Translations under genes and position numbers: made by a program
Notes under the pieces: generated by a model
Told to the model about the DNA's origin: nothing
The model's database searches: none
Seen by the model: only the letters and a program-made list of their open reading frames with translations
Shown: positions 1-4,840 of the stretch, in pieces
Layout of the letters: each line of letters opens with the position of its first letter
How positions within the stretch are numbered: the first letter of the stretch is position 1
NCBI GenBank assembly: GCA_038205395.1
Contig: JBBRBX010000173.1
Coordinates: 1 to 8,490 of the forward strand
DNA length: 8,490 nt
From: Fredericiella sp038205395
GTDB taxonomy: Bacteria; Chloroflexota; Anaerolineae; Caldilineales; Caldilineaceae
Direction: 5' to 3'

Positions 1-1
1 G

Positions 2-1168
2 CTCCAGCTGGCGGTGGCGGTGGACAGCGGCGGCGAGCTGCTGGGCGTGCGCGTGCCGCAGGGCAAGGTGCTCTACCTGGCGCTGGAGGACACCGAGTTC
101 CGCCTCTCCGACCGGCTCAAGAAGCAGACGCTGGGGCCGGACGGCCGCTGCACCCTGGATGTGGTGCGGCATGGCGACGCCGACTTCCACACCGAGTGGT
201 CGCCCTTCAACGAGCAGGGGCTGAGCGACCTGCGCAATGCCTTCGACAAAGGCTACAAGCTGGTGATCGTGGACACCCTCAGCCGCGCCGCCGGGCGGCT
301 GGACCAGATGGACCCGGTGGAGATGACGCGCCTGCTGGCGGTGCTGCAGCGGATGGCGGTCGACCACAAGGCTGCGCTGCTGCTGGTGGACCACCACCGC
401 AAGTCGGCCCGCTTTGCGCTCGACACCGACCCCATCGACGACATCCTGGGCAGCACGGCCAAGGGTGGCGTGGTGGACTGTGCGCTCGGTCTCTACCGGC
501 GGCACAACGAGGATGAGGCGACGCTCAAGCTGGTGGGCCGCGACTTCAGCGACCGGGAGCTGGCGCTGCAGTGGGACGCCGCCCACTTCCGCTGGCAGGC
601 GAAGCCGGAAGCGAGCGGCAGGCAGGGCGCGGCAGCCGGCAGGCAGGGGGCAGCAGCGCACTTCACCCTGCGCGAGCAGGAGGCGATCGACGCCGTGGCG
701 GCCTTGGGCTGCGCCAGCCTGGGCGAGCTGACGGTGCGGCTGGGGTTGAACAAGAGCAACCTCTACCACCGGCTGCAGAACCTGTGCGGGCGCGGCGCCT
801 TGCAGTGCGGGCAGGGGCCGCGCGGCTTCATCTACAGCCTGCCCGATGCCGAGCAGGAGCAGGCGGTTGCAGCGGTTGCAGCGGTTGCGGCGGTTGCGGC
901 GGTTGTAAACGCTGCGGAAATCGCAGCAGCGACGACAACTACAACGACAACCAGCGCAGAAACCGAAGTGGTTGCGGTTGCAGAAGTTGCGCCGGTTGTA
1001 GCGGTTGTAACGGTTGCAAAGGTTCTAAACAGTGCGGAAATCGCAGAAACAGCTACAACGACAACTGGCGAGCAAGCAGCAGCATGGCCAGGCAAGCGCA
1101 AGCGGCGCGGCGGCAGATCGCCTGCCGCCGCCATTGGCCACGCCGTTTGTCCGCCGGCCCGCCGGTGA
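2..1168 (+). CDS. RepA-like AAA_25 ATPase/helicase with C-terminal HTH (5' partial)
   Basis: Replicative-helicase-type ATPase of the RepA/AAA_25 (RecA-fold) kind found on plasmids, ICEs and phages. The frame is open to the left edge, so the start and the Walker A loop lie outside the window; the GTG at 14 is internal. Numbering from that GTG, residues 18-27 (KVLYLALEDT) are the family's strand with its acidic residue. Walker B is LVIVD at 83-87. ALLLVDHHRKS at 121-131 is the sensor strand, and the conserved ILGSTAKGG segment is at 144-152. After a short duplicated Gly/Gln/Ala linker, residues 218-277 look like a winged helix-turn-helix (LGELTVRLGLNKSNLYHRLQ). The last ~105 residues are low-complexity Ala/Val/Thr and then a basic tail, which is unusual for the family. 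It probably works with the primase downstream. The family is fairly certain; helicase activity is inferred. Confidence 0.8.
   Translation, partial: LQLAVAVDSGGELLGVRVPQGKVLYLALEDTEFRLSDRLKKQTLGPDGRCTLDVVRHGDADFHTEWSPFNEQGLSDLRNAFDKGYKLVIVDTLSRAAGRLDQMDPVEMTRLLAVLQRMAVDHKAALLLVDHHRKSARFALDTDPIDDILGSTAKGGVVDCALGLYRRHNEDEATLKLVGRDFSDRELALQWDAAHFRWQAKPEASGRQGAAAGRQGAAAHFTLREQEAIDAVAALGCASLGELTVRLGLNKSNLYHRLQNLCGRGALQCGQGPRGFIYSLPDAEQEQAVAAVAAVAAVAAVVNAAEIAAATTTTTTTSAETEVVAVAEVAPVVAVVTVAKVLNSAEIAETATTTTGEQAAAWPGKRKRRGGRSPAAAIGHAVCPPARR
863..1071 (+). repeat. Low-complexity tandem repeats in the RepA-like gene tail
   Basis: Five 9-nt units (consensus gcggttgca) run from 863 to 907 and encode Ala-Val-Ala triplets. 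A larger imperfect duplication follows. The core aaacgctgcggaaatcgcag starting at 907 recurs 120 nt later at 1027 with two changes. The following ctacaacgacaac recurs at an offset of 114 nt, implying a two-codon indel. The 5' parts are rich in GGTTG and the 3' parts in CAAC, so each copy is partly self-complementary. The 14-mer ggttgcagcggttg at 865-878 also occurs at 5629-5642 outside any confident gene. Confidence 0.8.
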
Positions 1169-1171
1169 ATC

Positions 1172-1193
1172 ATGAATGTTAAAAATTTAATTC
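1172..1193. other. AT-rich patch bordering the palindromic element
   Basis: This run, centred on ttaaaaatttaatt (1179-1192), stands out in very GC-rich surroundings. It lies between the stop codon of the ATPase gene and the outer arm of the palindromic element. It could be a DNA unwinding element of an origin or part of a promoter. No convincing -35/-10 pair is visible, so its function is open. Confidence 0.4.
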
Positions 1194-1223
1194 GGCAATT
1201 GGCAACGTTCGTGCGCGGCGACC

Positions 1224-1245
1224 GCCACCGATTCAAATCGGTGGC
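1224..1245. repeat. Perfect inverted repeat, left satellite hairpin
   Basis: The arms 1224-1233 and 1236-1245 (gccaccgatt / aatcggtggc) are exact reverse complements around a 2-nt centre. It is the same size, and begins and ends with the same GCC/GGC, as the hairpin at 1334-1355 on the other side of the cloverleaf. Confidence 0.85.
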
Positions 1246-1252
1246 TAGCAAA

Positions 1253-1327
1253 ATGCGAAACCCACCAAGGTGGGTTGCCACAGGGCGAAACGTCTCCTGT
1301 GGCAACCGGTTTTAACCGGTTTCGCAT
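1253..1327. repeat. 75-nt cloverleaf with all bases allocated to arms
   Basis: The closing stem pairs 1253-1262 (atgcgaaacc) with 1318-1327 (ggtttcgcat), 10 of 10. Inside, with no linker bases, come a 10-nt mini-hairpin (1263-1272, cacc-aa-ggtg), a 35-nt hairpin with a perfect 12-bp stem (1273-1284 with 1296-1307) and a second 10-nt mini-hairpin (1308-1317, ggtt-tt-aacc). Competing palindromes at 1259-1276 and 1304-1321 (8-bp arms, 2-nt centres) straddle the junctions, so the structure can switch. It is tRNA-sized but lacks tRNA consensus bases. Confidence 0.8.
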
Positions 1328-1333
1328 GAGGTA

Positions 1334-1355
1334 GCCGGTGAATTGATTCACCGGC
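1334..1355. repeat. Perfect inverted repeat, right satellite hairpin
   Basis: The arms 1334-1343 and 1346-1355 (gccggtgaat / attcaccggc) are exact reverse complements around a TG centre. The left arm also occurs at 1161-1170 across the stop codon of the upstream ATPase gene, so 1346-1355 could instead pair with that upstream copy. Confidence 0.85.
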
Positions 1356-1410
1356 GGGGGTGGTCCACCCGTGACGCCGCCAATTGTCGGACTCAATCGT
1401 TAACTTCCAT

Positions 1411-1433
1411 GATGCGCCGGCGGGCGGCGCATC
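1411..1433. repeat. Hairpin upstream of the primase start
   Basis: Stem 1411-1419 pairs with 1425-1433 (gatgcgccg / cggcgcatc) around a 5-nt loop. It ends 29 nt before the primase Shine-Dalgarno sequence. No T-run follows, so it is not an intrinsic terminator. A leader structure or a protein-binding palindrome is possible. Confidence 0.7.
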
Positions 1434-1462
1434 TCCACATCGGTAAACATGCCGGGAAACAC

Positions 1463-1467
1463 GGAGG
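1463..1467 (+). promoter_or_regulatory. Shine-Dalgarno fixing the primase start
   Basis: GGAGG lies 5 nt before the ATG at 1473 and makes it the likely start. The in-frame ATG at 1449 has no such site and would add eight residues. Confidence 0.8.
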
Positions 1468-1472
1468 CAAGC

Positions 1473-2597
1473 ATGGTGCGGGTCGATCTCCTGGCCTTGA
1501 TCGGGCGTGACACCTCCCTGCGCCGCACCTGTGCGCGCGAAGGCGGCGAATATGCCGGCCCCTGCCCGCTCTGCCGCCGCGGCGTAGACCGCTTCAAGGT
1601 CTGGCCGCAGATCGAGCGCTGGGCCTGTCTGGGGGCCAAGGCCGGACGCAGCGGCTGCGATGTGGGCGGCGACGCCATCGACTATCTGCGCCGGCGCGAC
1701 GGGGTCGGCTACCGCGAAGCGTGCGCCCGGCTGGGGCTGGCTACGGCAGGCGGCGGCAGGCGCCCAGTGGTGGCGGGGGGAACGCTGGAGACGGGAAAGA
1801 TGGAGACGGGAACGATGGAGGAGCCGGAGGGGCCGAATCCCCTGTGGCAGGCGCGCGGGGCCGAGTGGGCGGCGCGCTGTGCGGCGCTGCTGTGGCAGCC
1901 GCCGGGCGCACGCGCCCGCACCTATCTGCAGCGCCGCGGGCTGGAGGAAGCCGTCCTGCGTGCGCACGACGTCGGCTACAACCCGCACGATGTGCGCGAG
2001 ACGCGCGCTTTGTGGGGGCTGCCGCCGCAGGAGCACAGCGCGCCGGACAGGTGGGGCGGGCGGGGCGGCGGGACCCAGCACCGGCTCCCGCGCGGGATCA
2101 GCCTGCCCTGGTGGGTGGAGGGAAAGCTGTGGCGCTTCAACCTGCGCCGCCCGCTGAGCCGGGCGCAGATCGCGGCGGGACAGGCCAAGTATATCGGCCC
2201 GCCGGGCTTTGCCAACGGCCTCTACAACGCGGGGGCGCTGGAAAAGGGAGACAAGGGCACGCGCAAACCAGTTGTGCTGGTGGAGGGGGAGCTGGATGCG
2301 CTGACGGTGGCGCAGGCGTGCGGCGACCTGGTGGCGGCGGTGGCGACCGGTTCAACCGGCGGCGGGCGGCGGGCGCGCTGGGTGGCGGCGCTGGCGCAGG
2401 CGCCCTGTGTGCTGGTGGCCTTTGATGTCGACGCCAACGGGGCAGGCGACCAGGCGGCGGGCTGGTGGCTGCACGCGCTGCCGCGGGCGCGGCGCTGGCG
2501 GCCCCTGCTGCACGATGTCAATTCGCTGCCCGACCCCGACCTGGTGCGCGCCTGGGTGCAGCGCGGGCTGGCGCACGCGCCTGCGCCGGTGGACTGA
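1473..2597 (+). CDS. Small DNA primase: CHC2-type zinc finger plus Toprim domain
   Basis: Primase of the short phage/plasmid type, 374 residues, predicted to make RNA primers for lagging-strand or origin priming. Residues 30-71 resemble the CHC2-type zinc finger: CPLC (C31, C34), FKVWPQIERW, then C52 and C62, and GGDAIDYL. The second Cys pair is separated by nine residues instead of the usual two. Residues 101-120 are a repetitive acidic linker. The Toprim domain starts at PVVLVEGELDAL (266-277, glutamates 271 and 273), continues with AFDVD (316-320, acidic pair 318/320), and ends with LLHDVNSLPDPD (345-356). The full DnaG catalytic core and helicase-binding domain are absent. It follows the RepA-like ATPase and the palindromic element, so the three probably form one replication module. 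The Toprim call is strong; priming at the palindromes is inference. Confidence 0.85.
   Translation: MVRVDLLALIGRDTSLRRTCAREGGEYAGPCPLCRRGVDRFKVWPQIERWACLGAKAGRSGCDVGGDAIDYLRRRDGVGYREACARLGLATAGGGRRPVVAGGTLETGKMETGTMEEPEGPNPLWQARGAEWAARCAALLWQPPGARARTYLQRRGLEEAVLRAHDVGYNPHDVRETRALWGLPPQEHSAPDRWGGRGGGTQHRLPRGISLPWWVEGKLWRFNLRRPLSRAQIAAGQAKYIGPPGFANGLYNAGALEKGDKGTRKPVVLVEGELDALTVAQACGDLVAAVATGSTGGGRRARWVAALAQAPCVLVAFDVDANGAGDQAAGWWLHALPRARRWRPLLHDVNSLPDPDLVRAWVQRGLAHAPAPVD
1786..1820 (+). repeat. 15-bp tandem repeat in the primase linker
   Basis: tggagacgggaaaga (1786-1800) is repeated at 1801-1815 with one change, and a partial third copy follows. It encodes LETGK-METGT-ME between the zinc finger and the rest of the primase. 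This is probably replication slippage in a tolerant linker. Confidence 0.8.
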
Positions 2598-2616
2598 CGC
2601 ATCGAGAGTGGAAACG

Positions 2617-2699
2617 GATGCAGAAGAAAGAGAGAGAAGGAACCCCGATGCAAGGGAAAAAGTGGGTGCAAGAGAAGGCGCGGGTGCAAGAGAAAGAAG
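2617..2699 (+). repeat. Degenerate purine-rich repeat at the primase/hypothetical junction
   Basis: Four related blocks of the pattern g(a/g)tgcaagagaag begin near 2617, 2647, 2665 and 2683. The last two are spaced exactly 18 nt and encode VQEKAR/VQEKEE. The block supplies the ribosome-binding purines and the N-terminus of the next gene. Confidence 0.6.
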
Positions 2700-3079
2700 A
2701 GCCAGGCCGCGCCGGTGGTCGTCCCTCGCGCTATCTGCCGGTGCGCTATGTGGGGCAGGCGCAGAAAGCGGCGCTGGCGGCGATTGTGCAGACCTATGCG
2801 CGTGACTTGGACGATCCGGCGGCGCGCGAGGTGCTGCTGGTGCTGGAGGAAATCTGCCGGCTGCTGGCGATGCCGGGGTGGGAGCGGGATGCCTTGTTTG
2901 GCCCGCGTGTGCTGGCGGCGCTGGCGCCCTGGCGTGCGGCGCCCCCGACCTTCAGCGCCCCGCGCCCCGCGCACCTGCAGCGCGCCTGGCTCTGGCTCCC
3001 CAATCGCCCCACCCCGCAGCTGTGCCGGCTGGACGAGCAAGGGCGGGTCGTGGTGGCGCCGGTGAGGGTTGAAGCCTGA
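2648..3079 (+). CDS. Unrecognised small protein at the end of the replication module
   Basis: About 143 residues if it starts at the ATG at 2648, which has a purine-rich Shine-Dalgarno-like tract (agagaagg) 7 nt upstream. An in-frame ATG at 2618 would add ten residues. The first ~22 residues are charged and repetitive (VQEKAR-VQEKEE). The next segment (about 35-95) is predicted mostly helical and Leu/Ala-rich, and the end is Pro-rich with a basic/hydrophobic finish. There is no signal peptide or membrane segment. It begins about 50 nt after the primase stop and is followed by the 3088-3123 hairpin, so it is probably the last gene of that transcript. I do not recognise a family. An accessory replication or maintenance role is suggested only by position. 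Confidence 0.6.
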   Translation: MQGKKWVQEKARVQEKEEPGRAGGRPSRYLPVRYVGQAQKAALAAIVQTYARDLDDPAAREVLLVLEEICRLLAMPGWERDALFGPRVLAALAPWRAAPPTFSAPRPAHLQRAWLWLPNRPTPQLCRLDEQGRVVVAPVRVEA

Positions 3080-3087
3080 GGAAGATG

Positions 3088-3123
3088 GGCAGCAGCCAGG
3101 CCGATTCCGGCCTGGCTGCTGCC
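3088..3123. terminator. Bidirectional hairpin terminator between convergent genes
   Basis: A 16-bp perfect stem (3088-3103 with 3108-3123) closes a 4-nt attc loop. It lies between the TGA at 3077-3079 of the plus-strand gene and the stop at 3132-3134 of the minus-strand gene. Neither side has a clear T-run, so termination strength is uncertain, but position and symmetry fit a shared terminator. Confidence 0.75.
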
Positions 3124-3131
3124 GAGAACCC

Positions 3132-3734
3132 TTACGGGCAGGCAGCGGCGGTGCGCAGACCGCCATAGGCGTCGTTGACGCCCGTAAACGCCTTGTTCAG
3201 ACCGTCCGCGGCGTCACCGACGGCATCCCCCGTCAGGGCGCCCACGGAAGTGCCGAAGGCAGCCAGCCCACCGGTGAAGGCGGTGAAGTCCGCATCCGGA
3301 ATCGCTGCGCCGGCGCTTGTCAGTGCCGTGCCGGCCGCCTGCAGCCGGTCGTTATAGCTGATCACATCAGCAGTGGGCGTGTCGGCGGTGATCACCAGCG
3401 GCTCCCCCATCGCCCCATCATAATCCGTAAAGGCCGTGCAGACGACCGTGTTGTCGCCGGCCACGGCGCCATCCACTACAGCGACAGTCGCCGTGGCAGT
3501 CGGCACAACGGCGGGGGCGGCGGCAGGCTGGCAGGATTGGAACGCCCACGCCAGCAGCGCCAACAGCACGATCAGCCCCAGCAGCCACCAAAGCCAGTTC
3601 ATCCCGCTGCTGCGTTTGGGCGGCGGCGGCGGCGCGCCCTTGCCGCCCTTGCCGCGTTCGTCGGGGATGTCATAGCTCCCCACCTTTTTCGCGCCCGATT
3701 CCGGCGGATTGGCCATCATAGCAATATTGTTCAT
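3132..3734 (-). CDS. Single-pass membrane protein of unknown function
   Basis: 200 residues. The N-terminal ~44 residues are hydrophilic, Gly/Lys-rich and contain PPPPPK (35-40). One membrane segment follows (about 46-65, WLWWLLGLIVLLALLAWAF). The rest is a roughly 130-residue Ala/Thr/Gly-rich domain with few charges and cysteines near 98 and 199 that could pair outside the cell. There is no cleavable signal, so an N-in/C-out anchor is likely. The start at 3734 has a ggaag-type ribosome site about 7 nt upstream; ATGs at codons 6 and 7 are alternatives. It is the third gene of the minus-strand stress operon, 70 nt after the YflT/DUF2382 gene. Mid-domain TPTADVISYNDRLQAAG looks amphipathic. No family recognised; an envelope or stress role is suggested only by context. 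Confidence 0.7.
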   Translation of the reverse strand: MNNIAMMANPPESGAKKVGSYDIPDERGKGGKGAPPPPPKRSSGMNWLWWLLGLIVLLALLAWAFQSCQPAAAPAVVPTATATVAVVDGAVAGDNTVVCTAFTDYDGAMGEPLVITADTPTADVISYNDRLQAAGTALTSAGAAIPDADFTAFTGGLAAFGTSVGALTGDAVGDAADGLNKAFTGVNDAYGGLRTAAACP

Positions 3735-3748
3735 CTGTCTCTTCCTTT

Positions 3749-3778
3749 TCTCTGTGTTTCTCTGTGTTTCTCTGTGTT
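3749..3778. repeat. 10-bp tandem repeat in the intergenic leader
   Basis: Three head-to-tail copies of tctctgtgtt(t) sit just upstream of the membrane-protein ribosome site. On the minus (transcribed) strand they read as aacacagagaa units. Position suggests a leader spacer; no regulatory function is evident. Confidence 0.8.
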
Positions 3779-3804
3779 GAAGTTGTCACTACGCAGGCGC
3801 CGGG

Positions 3805-4794
3805 CTACCGCTGACCCGTCACCTTTTCCCATGAATACTGCACGGAATCTTTGACCTTGTCCCAGGTGGTTTCGGGATGGCGCGACTCCCAGTCATGGCG
3901 TGCGTTCACTTCCACGTCGGACCAGCGCTTGTTGCGGTAGGCATCGCTGCCGGCCAGGTCATAGCCATAGCGCAGGCTGGGGCCATACTGCGCATACGTC
4001 ATCCCGCTGTTGGCCCAGTTGGTGGTGTAATAGCTGCGGAAGTCGTTGTCATAGGCGGCAAAATCGCGCGTGCCGGTGACACCGCTGCCCTTGACCTCTT
4101 CCACTTTTACATCCTGGTGGCGCACGGTGTCATGCACCGTCTCCACCCGTTCGCTGACATCCTTGCCGACCACGACCTCTTCCACCACGCGCGCAACCTT
4201 ATCCACCTGCGCCACTTCGCCGTGTTCAACCACCTCGATCGACTTCTCTTGGAACAGCGTCGGGTCGGCGGTCACTGCGCGATCCACCGGGCGGCGCTCC
4301 ACACGGATAGTCTCCTCCCGCAGCGTCACATCTTCATCCACCGGCTCTTCCGAGACGACGGTATAGACACGCATGCGCCCGGTTTCGACCGTCTCTTTGC
4401 CGATCTCAACATTCTCTTCAATCACCTCAAGCACATTGCGGTTGTTGTCCGCACTGCTCATTTCGGGCAGATCTGCATTATCCGCACGCCAGGAGCCGGC
4501 GCGCTCGTGGATGTTGACCATGTTGTAGCCGGACATCAGCTGCGTCGCCTGCTGCACGCCCTCATCCTTGGCCCGCACGGTGAGCAGAGTGCCGCCCATC
4601 CGCACCCCTTCCAGATAGATCGTGGAATCGGGTTCAGGGACATACTGGCGGATGCGCGCCAGCTTGGGTTCGTCGCTGCGGTCATCCTCAGTCAGAATGT
4701 CCATATCCGATTCGGCAAAGCCGTTTTGCTTCAGCGCCTTATAGGCGCTCAAGGCTTCACTGTGGTCATCAAACAAGCCGATTACGGTACGCAT
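3805..4794 (-). CDS. YflT-DUF2382 (YsnF/AvaK-type) general stress protein
   Basis: 329 residues. The start at 4794 is chosen because gaaggga lies about 8 nt upstream; an upstream in-frame TTG is in that Shine-Dalgarno region. Residues 1-95 match the heat-induced YflT fold (MRTVIGLFDDHSEALSAYKAL, then a second half with GGTLLTVRAKDEGVQQA). Residues 120-235 are a DUF2382/YsnF-AvaK domain of charged beta repeats (VEIGKETVETGRMRVYTVV; VTLREETIRVERRPVDR). The C-terminus (245-329) is rich in Tyr/Trp (FRSYYTTNWANSGMTYAQYG; WSDVEVNARHDWESR), a module often attached to DUF2382 proteins. It is soluble, with no signal peptide. Related proteins are induced by heat, desiccation or in akinetes, but the biochemical role is unknown. 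It is 32 nt downstream of another DUF2382 gene, so co-transcription is very likely. Confidence 0.85.
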   Translation of the reverse strand: MRTVIGLFDDHSEALSAYKALKQNGFAESDMDILTEDDRSDEPKLARIRQYVPEPDSTIYLEGVRMGGTLLTVRAKDEGVQQATQLMSGYNMVNIHERAGSWRADNADLPEMSSADNNRNVLEVIEENVEIGKETVETGRMRVYTVVSEEPVDEDVTLREETIRVERRPVDRAVTADPTLFQEKSIEVVEHGEVAQVDKVARVVEEVVVGKDVSERVETVHDTVRHQDVKVEEVKGSGVTGTRDFAAYDNDFRSYYTTNWANSGMTYAQYGPSLRYGYDLAGSDAYRNKRWSDVEVNARHDWESRHPETTWDKVKDSVQYSWEKVTGQR

Positions 4795-4820
4795 TTGTGA
4801 TTCTCCCTTCAAAGTGAATT

Positions 4821-4840
4821 CTGTTATTACCTGTTATTAC
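4821..4840. repeat. Perfect 10-bp tandem duplication over a stop codon
   Basis: ctgttattac occurs twice head to tail. One copy contains the stop (4827-4829) of the minus-strand DUF2382 gene. It looks like a slippage duplication that left the coding end intact. Confidence 0.85.

Larger units (their letters stand above)
1191..1391. other. Large nested palindromic element: candidate origin, ssi site or structured RNA
   Basis: An outer stem pairs 1191-1203 with 1379-1391: 13 pairs, with wobbles at 1195/1387 and 1192/1390 that are G·U in a plus-strand RNA. Inside it lie a hairpin at 1224-1245, a 75-nt cloverleaf at 1253-1327, a hairpin at 1334-1355 and a small hairpin at 1358-1370. The centres of the outer stem (1291) and cloverleaf (1290) nearly coincide, and the two satellite hairpins sit 55.5 and 54.5 nt to either side. 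No plausible gene is encoded. The position between an ATPase and a primase gene suggests a replication origin or a single-strand initiation site of the kind used by RepB' primase of RSF1010. A cis-regulatory RNA or a MITE with the outer stem as terminal repeats would also fit. Confidence 0.7.

Noticed and set aside
863..907. CRISPR-like array in the 9-nt repeats
   Set aside because: The units are contiguous with no spacers and are in frame within a coding sequence.
1225..1244. tRNA-like T-arm (gattcaaatc) at the left satellite hairpin
   Set aside because: The TTCAAAT loop is flanked by A and C rather than a G-C pair, and no acceptor, D or anticodon arms can be fitted around it. The 75-nt cloverleaf nearby also lacks tRNA consensus bases.
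1245..2081. Long minus-strand open frame opposite the primase gene
   Set aside because: It is an Arg/Pro/Ala-rich shadow of the GC-rich primase gene, and it crosses the palindromic element. The plus strand carries clear zinc-finger and Toprim motifs.
2222..3166. 314-residue minus-strand open frame
   Set aside because: Its translation is low-complexity Arg/Pro/His antisense to the primase and the small gene, and it spans the terminator hairpin. No domain is recognisable.
3749..3778. Iteron-like sequence at the 10-bp repeats
   Set aside because: It lies in the stress operon with no replication gene beside it, and only three short slippage-type copies are present.
3877..4800. 307-residue plus-strand open frame
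   Set aside because: It is antisense to the YflT/DUF2382 gene, whose domain motifs are unambiguous. The His/Ile-rich translation is a typical shadow.
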